Below, piece by piece: positions 16,928 through 25,391 of a stretch of 46,097 nucleotides of DNA. This DNA is from JBAXEO01 sp964541375 (GTDB lineage Bacteria > Actinomycetota > Coriobacteriia > Anaerosomatales > JAAXUF01): the NCBI GenBank assembly GCA_964541375.1, contig CAZIPT010000008.1, positions 1-46,097 on the forward strand, given 5' to 3'. The notes below the pieces were generated by a model, which saw only the letters and a list, made by a program, of their open reading frames with translations, did no database searches and had not been told where the DNA came from. Positions within the stretch are counted from its first letter, which is position 1. Every line of letters begins with the position of its first letter. The translations under genes and the position numbers were made by a program.

Positions 16928-18208
16928 GTGGCGCACACCACTCTCAAATCGGGATACACGGAGCTGGTCGACCGACTGAACCGCTTCCCTCAGGGGGCCC
17001 CGCCGTCGGACACGCTCTACGCGATTCTCAGGATTCTCTTCAGCGAGCGCGAGGCTCAGATCGTCGCCCAGCTGCCGGTCAAACCGTTCACGGCGACGCA
17101 GGCCAGCAAGATCCTCCATATGGACCTGGCCGAGACAAGACGGACGCTCGACGAGCTGGCCGGTCGCGCGATCCTCGTCGATACCGAACGCGACGGCGAG
17201 ACCACGTACATACTCCCTCCGCCCATGGCCGGCTTCTTCGAGTTCTCGATGATGCGTCTGCGCGGGGACATCGACCAGAAGGTGCTTGGCGAGCTCTTCT
17301 ACCAGTACATGAACGTTGAGGAGGAGTTCATCAAGAACCTCTTCGTCCGTGGCGAAACGCAGCTGGGTCGCGTGTTCGTCCACGAGCCGGTGCTCTCGAC
17401 CGACAACGCGCTGCACGTGCTGGACTACGAGCGGGCAAGCGAGGTGATTGCGACCGCCACGCACCGCGGCATCGGCGTCTGCTACTGCCGGCACAAGATG
17501 CTGCACGTCGACCGCAACTGTGACGCACCGATGGACATCTGCATGACGTTCAACGGATCGGCCGACTCGCTCATCCGGCACGGCTACGCGCGCGCGGTCG
17601 ATGTGAGCGAGGGGATGGACCTTCTGGCGCAGGCCTACGAGCGCAACCTGGTGCAGTTCGGCGAGAACGTGCGCGAGCGGGTGAACTTCATCTGCAACTG
17701 CTGCGGGTGCTGCTGCGAGGCGATGATCGCCGCTCGGAAGTTCGGGATGCTGAACCCGGTGCACACGTCGAATTTCCTGCCCGTGGTCGAGGAGTCACGC
17801 TGCAACGGATGCGGCACGTGCACGCTCGCGTGTCCGGTGCAGGCCATGACGCTGGTCTCGGCGATCGATGCACACGACCCGCGCGCCAAGCGGGCCAAAC
17901 TGGACGAGGACGTCTGCCTGGGCTGCGGCGTGTGCGTGCGGACGTGTCGGCGACAGTGCCTCACCCTGACGCCGCGTGCCGAGCGGGTCATCACCCCTCT
18001 GAACTCCCTGCATCGCACCGTGGTGATGGCGATTGAGCGAGGCGACCTGCAGGACCTCATCTTCGACAACCGCGTGATGTGGAACCACCGCGCGCTCGCC
18101 GCGGTGCTCGGCGTGGTCCTGAAGTTGCCGCCGCTCAAGCGGGCCATGGCCAGCCAGCAGGTCAAATCGCGCTATCTTGAGTACCTGATCACGAGGGTCA
18201 CAAGCTAG
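16928..18208 (+). CDS. Winged-helix plus 4Fe-4S dicluster protein
   Basis: A 426-residue cytoplasmic protein with a GTG start. The N-terminal part (about 40-100) looks like a winged helix (FTATQASKILHMDLAETRRTLDELAGRAI). The middle carries CYCRH and a dense cysteine run CNCCGCCC near residue 257. The C-terminal part has two ferredoxin sites, CNGCGTCTLACP and CLGCGVCVRTCRRQC; the second lacks the usual Pro. Proteins of this type are usually annotated only as 4Fe-4S binding. The combination suggests a redox-responsive regulator or an electron carrier with a protein-binding head, but neither is shown. Confidence 0.75.
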   Translation: MAHTTLKSGYTELVDRLNRFPQGAPPSDTLYAILRILFSEREAQIVAQLPVKPFTATQASKILHMDLAETRRTLDELAGRAILVDTERDGETTYILPPPMAGFFEFSMMRLRGDIDQKVLGELFYQYMNVEEEFIKNLFVRGETQLGRVFVHEPVLSTDNALHVLDYERASEVIATATHRGIGVCYCRHKMLHVDRNCDAPMDICMTFNGSADSLIRHGYARAVDVSEGMDLLAQAYERNLVQFGENVRERVNFICNCCGCCCEAMIAARKFGMLNPVHTSNFLPVVEESRCNGCGTCTLACPVQAMTLVSAIDAHDPRAKRAKLDEDVCLGCGVCVRTCRRQCLTLTPRAERVITPLNSLHRTVVMAIERGDLQDLIFDNRVMWNHRALAAVLGVVLKLPPLKRAMASQQVKSRYLEYLITRVTS

Positions 18209-18228
18209 AAGGTGTCTGGAACAGCCGT

Positions 18229-18468
18229 TCAGTCGGACGGACGCTCATCGGCCTTCTTGGGTTTGTCGGCGGCCTGATCGCGAAGCAGGTCGTCGAACGC
18301 CTCGCTGGGCAGGACACCCATGGGCCGCTTGACCTCACCCTTGCCTTTGGTCGCGATGCTGTCACGCGGCACCCCGCCCGGATCGATGGGCTTGCGCAGA
18401 TAGAGAACGAGCAGCAGCACCGGAACCGCGATCAAGCCGAGCAGAAGGAGCCCCGACCAGTCCCCCAT
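18229..18468 (-). CDS. Small single-helix membrane protein
   Basis: A 79-residue protein with one N-terminal membrane helix (LLLLGLIAVPVLLLVLYL) and a charged cytoplasmic tail rich in Lys, Asp and Pro. No family is recognised. It lies 54 bp downstream of the acyl-CoA synthetase/GNAT gene on the same strand and may be its cotranscribed partner. Confidence 0.55.
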   Translation of the reverse strand: MGDWSGLLLLGLIAVPVLLLVLYLRKPIDPGGVPRDSIATKGKGEVKRPMGVLPSEAFDDLLRDQAADKPKKADERPSD

Positions 18469-18522
18469 CAGTCGGCGCTCCCACGCTGGTGCTGCAGTCT
18501 CGTTCGTTTCAACACGGCCGCG

Positions 18523-21183
18523 TTACGCAAGCGGCAGCCGCACGGTCGTGACGGAGTCCACGGTCTCCTCGGCGACGAAGCCGAGTTCGGCGACCACGCG
18601 CAGCATCCGGCGGTTCTTGGAGTCGATGTAGCCGCTGATCTCCTTGAGGCCCTTCTCCTGCGCGATGCCGATGATCGTGTCGGTGAGCTTGAAGCCCAAG
18701 CCGCGGCCCTGCCAGTCGTCGTGGACGACCACGGCGAACTCGCTGCGACCGCGGTCGGCCTCGGCCATGAGCCGCCCGACGCCGATGATCCGCTTCTTCT
18801 TGCCGCGCGTCCCACCGGCGACGATGGCGATCTCGCGGTCGCACTCGTTGTTGACGAACCGCACGAGCAGCTCGTGGCTGATGTTGAGATGGTTCACAAA
18901 GTAGCGCTGGCGGAGCGTCTCCTCCGAGAGCGTGTTGAGGAACTCGCCGATCATCGGCTCGTCCTCGGGCCGGATCGGACGAAGGATGACTTCGGTTCCG
19001 TCCGAGAGGCGCCACGGCGTCACGTAGCGCGTGGGATAGGGGGTGATGACCAGGTGCGGGTGCTTGGGCTTGCCCTTCAGCACGCTCCTGTCGATGACGA
19101 TCCGGGCATCGACCGCGCTGATCTTCCCCGACGCGATCACGAGCGGGTTGATGTCGATCTCGGCGATCTCCGGGAAGTCGACCACGATGTTGGAGAGCAC
19201 TGCGAGCAGCTCCTCAAGCTCGCAGACGTCGGGAGCCACGACGCCGCGCCTGGGTTTGAGGATGTTCTTGAAGATCCTCGTCTCCTCCATCATGCGGCGT
19301 GCGAGCGTCTGGTTGAGCGGGGGCAGTGCCACCGAGAAGTCAGCGAGCCCCTCAGCGTCCACGCCTCCCGCGCCAAACACGATCACCGAGCCGAACTGCT
19401 GGTCCTTCTTCATGCCGAGAATGAGCTCGTAGTCGGCTCCCCGTACCATCTGCTGTACCGAGACGCCCTCGATGACCGCCCGCGGCGAGCTCTTCTTCAC
19501 ACGCTTCATCAGTCGTGCGAACGCGGTTTCGAGGTCCGCCGGCGAGCAGACGCCGACTTCGACTCCGCCCGCTGCGCTCTTGTGTGTGATGTCGTGCGAC
19601 ACGATCTTGAGCACGACGGGGTAGCCGATCTTGCCCGCGGCGGCGAGCGCTTCCTCGACATTGTCCGCGAGTACCTGCGCGACCACGGGGAAGCCGTAGG
19701 TCGTGATGAACCGCTTGGACTCCTCTTCGGTGAGTACCGTCCGGCCGCTCGCGGCGACTCGGCGAAGCATCGCTTGCAGGTTGTGCTTGGGCGGTGCGAT
19801 GTCGATGGGTAGCTCGGCCGGCGTCTCATAGAGCAGTTCGAGGTTGCGTGCGTACTGATACATGCCCATGTACGTGCGGACGGCTTCTTCGGGCGTGTTG
19901 TAGCAGGGGATGGCCGCCGCATGGAAGATCTCGCGACCCGCCTCGACGGTGTCGCCGCCCATGAGCACGGTGATCACGGGCTTTTGGGATCCCTTGGCAA
20001 GCCCGGCGACCAGCGAGGCCATCTCGTCGGGGCGTGCGTTTCCCTGCGGCGTGTAGACCAGCAGGATGCCGTTCACTCCCGGGTCGGCCAAGCAGGCCTG
20101 GACTGCTGAGACGAACCGGTCACTCGGAGCGTCTCCCAAGACGTCGACCGGATTGGAGTGGCTCCAATACGGGGGGAGTGCTGCATCGAGTGTCTTCATG
20201 GTCTTGTCGGAGAGTTTCGCCAGGTGACCGCCGTGCTCGATGACGGAGTCGGTGGCCATGACGCCCAGACCGCCGGCGTTGGTGACGATGGCGAGGTTCG
20301 GGCCTGTTGGCAGTCGCTGGGAATCGAGCACCTCGGCGGCGTGGAACAGGTCGGCGACCTCGTGCACGCGCAAGACTCCGACACGTCGGAACGCCGCCTC
20401 GTAGACCTCGTCGTCGCCGGTCATCGCGCCTGTATGTGAGAGCGCCGCCTTGGCACTCGCTGAGTAGCGGCCCGGCTTCAGGATGATGATCGGTTTGTTG
20501 CGGGCGAAACTGCGAGCCGCACTCATGAAGCGTCGGGCGTTCCCTATCGTCTCCATGTATATGAGGATGCTCCGCGTGTGCGGATCCTCGCCCAGGAAGT
20601 CGACCAGGTCGGCGAAGCCGACATCGACCATGCTGCCAACCGAGGCGAACATCGAGAACCCGACCTGCGCGCTCACGGCCCAGTCCAGCATTCCCGTGCC
20701 CAGCGCTCCGGACTGCGAGATGAGTGCGATATCGCCCGCCTTCGGCTCGACGCTGAGGAAGGAAGCGTTCAACCCCACACTGGGCCGGATGATTCCCAGG
20801 CAGTTGGGTCCGATGACGCGCATCGGATATTCGCTCAGGACCTTCTTGATGCGCTTCTCTAGCGCGAGCCCGCTCTTGCCAATCTCACCGAAACCCGCCG
20901 AGACGACGATCGCACCCTGTGTCCCGGCTTTGGCGCACTCCAAGAGGACGTCCGGCACCGTCGCGGCGGGTGTCGCGACCACCGCAAGGTCGACCGGCTC
21001 TGGTACTGCGCTGATGTGAGGCAAACACGGGATGTCGAAGACCGCCTCGTGGTGCGGGTTGATCGGGAACAGCGTCCGGCCGGACGAACGCATCAGGTTC
21101 TCCATGATGGTCCTGCCGACCGTGCCCTCTGCTTCCGTCGCGCCGATCAGGGCGACGGTCTTGGGATCGAGCATTCTACGCAT
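18523..21183 (-). CDS. ADP-forming acyl-CoA synthetase fused to GNAT acetyltransferase (Pat-like)
   Basis: An 886-residue protein; ATG 21183 follows GGAGGT. Domains in order: CoA-binding Rossmann (1-130, GATEAEGTVGR, GPNCLG at 125-130), succinyl-CoA-ligase-like alpha regions (about 145-460), ATP-grasp beta domain (about 490-705), and a GNAT domain (about 725-886, acetyl-CoA loop QGRGLG). This is the layout of the protein lysine acetyltransferases Pat/PatZ. The SHTGA motif keeps His250, the phospho-histidine site of ADP-forming synthetases, so ligase activity may persist. It diverges from an AcuC-type deacetylase gene 150 bp away. Acetate/acyl-CoA energy conversion and protein acetylation are both possible. 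Confidence 0.9.
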   Translation of the reverse strand: MRRMLDPKTVALIGATEAEGTVGRTIMENLMRSSGRTLFPINPHHEAVFDIPCLPHISAVPEPVDLAVVATPAATVPDVLLECAKAGTQGAIVVSAGFGEIGKSGLALEKRIKKVLSEYPMRVIGPNCLGIIRPSVGLNASFLSVEPKAGDIALISQSGALGTGMLDWAVSAQVGFSMFASVGSMVDVGFADLVDFLGEDPHTRSILIYMETIGNARRFMSAARSFARNKPIIILKPGRYSASAKAALSHTGAMTGDDEVYEAAFRRVGVLRVHEVADLFHAAEVLDSQRLPTGPNLAIVTNAGGLGVMATDSVIEHGGHLAKLSDKTMKTLDAALPPYWSHSNPVDVLGDAPSDRFVSAVQACLADPGVNGILLVYTPQGNARPDEMASLVAGLAKGSQKPVITVLMGGDTVEAGREIFHAAAIPCYNTPEEAVRTYMGMYQYARNLELLYETPAELPIDIAPPKHNLQAMLRRVAASGRTVLTEEESKRFITTYGFPVVAQVLADNVEEALAAAGKIGYPVVLKIVSHDITHKSAAGGVEVGVCSPADLETAFARLMKRVKKSSPRAVIEGVSVQQMVRGADYELILGMKKDQQFGSVIVFGAGGVDAEGLADFSVALPPLNQTLARRMMEETRIFKNILKPRRGVVAPDVCELEELLAVLSNIVVDFPEIAEIDINPLVIASGKISAVDARIVIDRSVLKGKPKHPHLVITPYPTRYVTPWRLSDGTEVILRPIRPEDEPMIGEFLNTLSEETLRQRYFVNHLNISHELLVRFVNNECDREIAIVAGGTRGKKKRIIGVGRLMAEADRGRSEFAVVVHDDWQGRGLGFKLTDTIIGIAQEKGLKEISGYIDSKNRRMLRVVAELGFVAEETVDSVTTVRLPLA

Positions 21184-21333
21184 GGCGAGCACCTCCAGAT
21201 GAGAGCTTTCCCCGTTTGACCGCCGCGGTGTCGGCTGAGCCACCAAGGAGTCGGTTCCGGTTGTGCGAGACTGCCGGTAATGGGCACAAACAGGCAACGG
21301 AAGATCAATACGGCGAGGGCGAAGGGGCGATGC

Positions 21334-22494
21334 ATGGAGCACGCGGCACTCATTTGGGATCCGGCACTCGCCGAGTATGACCTTGGCGACTCACATCCGC
21401 TGAACCCGCTGCGTCTCACGCTCTCGGTCGAGCTCATGAAGGACTTTGGACTCCTTGGCCCCGGGGTCGTGATCTCGCCTGCTCCCGCCACCGAGAACGA
21501 GCTGATGCTCGTGCACTCCATCGGATACATCGAGGCGGTGCGCGAGGGGAGCGACTGGGGCTTCGGCACCAAGATGGCGATGGGCCTCGGCACCGAGGAC
21601 AACCCCGTCTACCCGGGAATGCACGACATCGCCGCGCTGACCTGCGGCAGCACTATTCGCGGTATCGAGGAAGTTCTCTCCGGGCGGCGCAGGCGGACCT
21701 TCTCGATCGCGGGCGGTATGCACCACGCGCATCGAAGTCGCGCTGCGGGCTTCTCGGTATACAACGATGCCTCCGTCGGGATAGCGGTGGCGCGGCAGAA
21801 GCGGCCCGGCCTGAAGGTGCTCTATGTCGATATCGACGCGCATCACGGCGATGGAGTTCAGGAGTCCTTCGCCGGCTCGCCCGAGGTGCTCACGATCTCG
21901 ATCCACGAGAGTGGCCTGTACACGTTTCCCGGCACGGGATTCCCGGGTGAGTGTGGTTATGGCCCTGGCGAGGGGTTCTCGGCGAACGTCCCGTTGCCCG
22001 CCTACGCGACCGACGAGTGCTTCGCGCTCGCCTTCGACCAGGTGGTCGTGCCGGCGGCACGCGCTTTCAAGCCCGATATCATCGTCGCCCAGCTGGGGGT
22101 GGACGCCCATCACGATGATCCGCAGACGGATCTCGGACTGACCATCCCCGGGTACCGGTCGCTCGTCAACGGGATCATCGGTCTCGCCGACGAGCTCTGC
22201 GAAGGGCGCCTGGCGGCGCTCGGCGGCGGGGGCTATCACATCGTCGAGGTGGTCCCGCTAGCCTGGACCTGGGTTCTGGCGGCGCTCGGCGGGGTTGATC
22301 TGTGCGACGAGGTCCCGGAGTCGTGGCGCGAGCACGTGCGATCTCGGCTGGGATGCGAGCCTCCCACAAGCATGGGCGCTCATGACAGCTTCGATTCACC
22401 GCCCGAACGCGCCGAGCGTGTTCTCGAGCTGACGGCAGAACGAGTCCGAGAAGTACGCGAGGCGGTCTTTCCGCACCTCGGCCTGGCGCCGTAG
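21334..22494 (+). CDS. acuC: AcuC-type histone-deacetylase-family protein
   Basis: A 386-residue zinc-dependent deacylase. ATG 21334 is preceded by GAAGGGG; an upstream start at 21280 is in frame but adds a basic, unconserved leader. Active-site features are present: GGMHHAHRSRAAGFSVYND, DIDAHHGDGVQ and GVDAHHDDP supply zinc and catalytic residues, with the GGGGYH tyrosine. In Bacillus, AcuC deacetylates acetyl-CoA synthetase. Here the divergent neighbour is an acyl-CoA synthetase/acetyltransferase fusion, so the pair may write and erase acetyl-lysine. The symbol follows family convention; the substrate is inferred. Confidence 0.87.
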   Translation: MEHAALIWDPALAEYDLGDSHPLNPLRLTLSVELMKDFGLLGPGVVISPAPATENELMLVHSIGYIEAVREGSDWGFGTKMAMGLGTEDNPVYPGMHDIAALTCGSTIRGIEEVLSGRRRRTFSIAGGMHHAHRSRAAGFSVYNDASVGIAVARQKRPGLKVLYVDIDAHHGDGVQESFAGSPEVLTISIHESGLYTFPGTGFPGECGYGPGEGFSANVPLPAYATDECFALAFDQVVVPAARAFKPDIIVAQLGVDAHHDDPQTDLGLTIPGYRSLVNGIIGLADELCEGRLAALGGGGYHIVEVVPLAWTWVLAALGGVDLCDEVPESWREHVRSRLGCEPPTSMGAHDSFDSPPERAERVLELTAERVREVREAVFPHLGLAP

Positions 22495-22633
22495 TCTCTC
22501 GCTGCGTCATCACCGAAGGGCCCGGTGCGAGCGGCCGCGCGGGCGAGTCAGTATGCGGCTCTTTGGGAATCCTATGCATTGCGGCGACAAGGTCACTCGA
22601 ACCAGTGACTCAAAGACGGAAGGGGCAGCCACC

Positions 22634-23992
22634 ATGTCAGAGATCGGTGCGGATAGCAGGCGCGTTCGTCGAGCGGTTGTCATGGGTGCGGCAGGGCGCG
22701 ACTTCCACGACTTTCTGGTGGCGCTGAGAGATGACCCGGCGATAGAGATCGTCGCATTCACGGCCACTCAGATCCCCGGAATCGACGGCCGCCTGTTCCC
22801 GCCGGAGCTCGCGGGTCCGCGCTATCCCCAGGGAATCCCGATCGTTCCGGAGTCCGACCTGCCGCGCCTGCTGCGCGACAGCAGCGTCGACGAGGTGCTG
22901 TTCGCGTACAGCGACGTTGCGCACGTAGACCTCATGCACAAGGCGTCCCTCGTGCTGTCGCTTGGCGCTGACTTCCGGATCCTCGGTCCGGACGCGACCA
23001 TGGTGCGCTCGACCAAGCCCGTGATCAGCGTCTGCGCCGTACGCACCGGAGTGGGCAAGTCGGGTATCTCTCGGCGGGTGTTCGAGCGGCTGCGCGACAA
23101 GGGACTCAAAGCCGTCGATATCCGGCACCCGATGCCGTATCGCGACCTGAACGCCATGCGGGTCGAGCGCTACGCGAGCGTGGCGGACCTGGACGACCTG
23201 GGTGTCACGGTCGAGGAGCGCGAGGAGTACGAGCACCTGGTCGAGGTCGGCGCGATCGTCTTCGCCGGGGTCGACTACACGCAGATTCTGCGCGAGGCCG
23301 AGAAGGAGGCCGACGTCATCGTGTGGGACGGCGGCAACAACGACTGGCCGTTCTACGACTCCGACCTCGAGATCGTCGCGCTCGATCCCCACCGGCCCGG
23401 CCACGAGCGCGCGTACTTCCCCGGCGAGGTCAACTTCCTGCGTGCCGACGTCCTGATCATCAACAAGGTCAACACCGCCGAGCAGCACTCCATCGACGAC
23501 CTGGTGGCAGCTGCCGCGACCTACAACCCGAGCGCGAAGCTGGTCCTGACCGCGAGCGAGATCACCGCGGCCGACCCCGCCGCGCTCGCAGGAAAGCGGG
23601 TGCTGGCGGTTGAGGATGGCCCTACCGTGACGCATGGCGGGATGCGCTACGGCGCCGCCGCACTTGCGGCCCGCGCGGCAGGCGCTGCCGAGCTCGTCAA
23701 CGCCCAGCCGTACGCTGTCGGTTCATTGCGAGACACCTTCGCGGCCTACCCGCATATGGATGCGGTGCTGCCGGCGATGGGCTACTCGGCGGAGCAGCTC
23801 GCCGACCTCGCCGCGACGATCGACGCGACTCCGTGCGATGTGGTTGCCATCGGGACGCCGATCGACCTGGGCAGGCTGATCGAGATCAAGCGCCCGTCGG
23901 TGCGCGTCACCTATCGGGTGGTCGACACGTCGGCACCGACACTAGACTCCGTCATCGACGAGTTCTGCGCCAAGCACGGCATAGGGAGCTGA
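22634..23992 (+). CDS. Cyclic 2,3-diphosphoglycerate synthetase-type GTPase family protein
   Basis: A 452-residue cytoplasmic protein from ATG 22634, after GGAAGGGG. The N-terminal Rossmann region has VVMGAAGRDFHDF. The central P-loop-like segment is CAVRTGVGKSGISRRVFERL, followed by VIVWDGGNNDWPF and the NKVN nucleotide-specificity motif. This matches the predicted GTPase family annotated as cyclic 2,3-diphosphoglycerate synthetase from thermophilic archaea. In mesophilic bacteria the true reaction is unclear. No other cDPG genes are present, so I assign the family, not the product. Confidence 0.78.
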   Translation: MSEIGADSRRVRRAVVMGAAGRDFHDFLVALRDDPAIEIVAFTATQIPGIDGRLFPPELAGPRYPQGIPIVPESDLPRLLRDSSVDEVLFAYSDVAHVDLMHKASLVLSLGADFRILGPDATMVRSTKPVISVCAVRTGVGKSGISRRVFERLRDKGLKAVDIRHPMPYRDLNAMRVERYASVADLDDLGVTVEEREEYEHLVEVGAIVFAGVDYTQILREAEKEADVIVWDGGNNDWPFYDSDLEIVALDPHRPGHERAYFPGEVNFLRADVLIINKVNTAEQHSIDDLVAAAATYNPSAKLVLTASEITAADPAALAGKRVLAVEDGPTVTHGGMRYGAAALAARAAGAAELVNAQPYAVGSLRDTFAAYPHMDAVLPAMGYSAEQLADLAATIDATPCDVVAIGTPIDLGRLIEIKRPSVRVTYRVVDTSAPTLDSVIDEFCAKHGIGS

Positions 23993-23997
23993 CGCGG

Positions 23998-24186
23998 CTA
24001 GAAGTCGACGTAGGCGAACTGCGACACGACGCCGGAAAACAGCACGATGGCGGTTATGAGCGCGGCCCACAGCAGAGCGATTCCCACGTCGGACGCGAGC
24101 GCGACGACGAGCTGCATCCAGCGCGGCTGGAGCGGCGTGGTAGCGGGGCGGGCATCAGGCGCGTTGGTCGTGCGCGTGTCGCTCAC
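23998..24186 (-). CDS. Small membrane protein at the end of the MBOAT operon
   Basis: A 62-residue protein from GTG 24186, overlapping the MBOAT stop by 4 bp (GTGA). It has a polar N-terminus and one long hydrophobic segment (VALASDVGIALLWAALITAIVLFSG), ending FAYVDF. Size, position and the aromatic C-terminus recall the tiny DUF5989-type proteins encoded beside some MBOAT/SGNH genes, but the match is weak. It is probably an accessory subunit of the O-acylation machinery. Confidence 0.6.
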   Translation of the reverse strand: MSDTRTTNAPDARPATTPLQPRWMQLVVALASDVGIALLWAALITAIVLFSGVVSQFAYVDF

Positions 24187-25391
24187 AGCAGCCTCCCGAG
24201 CATCTCGGCGAATCGGTCGAGCGGCATGATGAAGAGCCCCCAGCCAAGCGTGACGAGCGCGAACGTGAGCGCCCACCCCGCGATGGCTCCGGCCGCGCGA
24301 ACGGGCAGCGGGCCTTCACCCGGAGCCAGAGCGGGCACGCGATCGCCGAGCGGGCGCCTCACGAGCACGACCCAGGCCCGGTAGACCGCCAGTAGCAGCC
24401 CGTTGTAGAGCCCCCAGGCGAGAAAGTGCCACTGCGCGCCGTGCCAGAGTCCCGAGACCGCGAAGGCCGCGATCAGGTTCAGTCCGGTGCGCCCCAGGCC
24501 GAGGCGGCTCCCCCCGAGCGGGATGTATATGTAGTCGGTGATCCACGACGTCAGCGACATGTGCCAGTGCCGCCAGAACTGCGCGATGCTCGTGCGAATG
24601 TACGGCCAGTCGAAGTTCTCGGGCACGCGGATCCCAAACAGCCGAGCCGAGCCGATGGCGATGTCGGAGTAGCCCGAGAAGTCCGCGTAGATCTTGAACG
24701 CGAATGCAAGGAGTGCGACCAGAATCGTTGCGGGGCTGGCACCGCGCACCCCCGCGTCAGTGAGAAGGGGCTTCACGAGCGGGGCGAGCGAATCGGCGAT
24801 GACGATCTTCTTGGCGAGGCCGACGGCGATCCGGGTTGCGCCGTCGCTGATGTCCTGAGCGCTGACTTTGGCCCGGGCTATCTGCGGCTGGAAGCTCTCG
24901 AAGCGCTTGATCGGTCCGGCGACCATCGTCGGGAAGAAGAGCGCGAACGCGAAGAAGTCCACGGGGGAGTGCGGGGGCAGGATCCCCTTGCGAGCGTCGA
25001 CCACGTAGTGGATGAACTCGAACGTGAAGAACGAGATGGCGAGCGGCAGCACCAGCTGCGGGAAGGTGGGCAATCGGCCTAGCCGAAGCGCCATCGCGGC
25101 GTCAGCGGCGGTCGATGAGACCAGCCAGCCGTACTTGATGAGCACGAGCGCGCCGCCCGTGACGATCAGCGCTGCGGCGAAGGCCCAGACGTGCTTGCGC
25201 GCATCGCGCGTCAGGACGTAGATCACGATGATCTCGGCGATCACCAGCCAGAGGAACGCTTGCGCGTAGTAGGCGTAGAACCCCAGGCCGCACGCGGCCA
25301 GCCACCAACCTCGGGCGCGCGGAGGCAGGAAGCGGAAGACGATCGCTGCGACGATCAGGAATGCGCCGTAGACCCACTCGCCGAAGATCAT
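24183..25391 (-). CDS. MBOAT-family O-acyltransferase (AlgI/DltB-like)
   Basis: A 402-residue polytopic membrane protein. Family motifs are FPTMVAGPIKRFE, KIYADFSGYSDIAIG, FWRHWHMSLTSWITDYIYIPLGG and the catalytic histidine segment SGLWHGAQWHF. MBOAT proteins of this type pass acyl groups from a cytoplasmic donor across the membrane for transfer to a polysaccharide or teichoic acid. The start overlaps the upstream SGNH gene by 4 bp (ATGA) and the stop overlaps the small membrane gene, so the three form one unit. The acceptor polymer is unknown; no biosynthesis genes are adjacent. Confidence 0.93.
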   Translation of the reverse strand: MIFGEWVYGAFLIVAAIVFRFLPPRARGWWLAACGLGFYAYYAQAFLWLVIAEIIVIYVLTRDARKHVWAFAAALIVTGGALVLIKYGWLVSSTAADAAMALRLGRLPTFPQLVLPLAISFFTFEFIHYVVDARKGILPPHSPVDFFAFALFFPTMVAGPIKRFESFQPQIARAKVSAQDISDGATRIAVGLAKKIVIADSLAPLVKPLLTDAGVRGASPATILVALLAFAFKIYADFSGYSDIAIGSARLFGIRVPENFDWPYIRTSIAQFWRHWHMSLTSWITDYIYIPLGGSRLGLGRTGLNLIAAFAVSGLWHGAQWHFLAWGLYNGLLLAVYRAWVVLVRRPLGDRVPALAPGEGPLPVRAAGAIAGWALTFALVTLGWGLFIMPLDRFAEMLGRLL

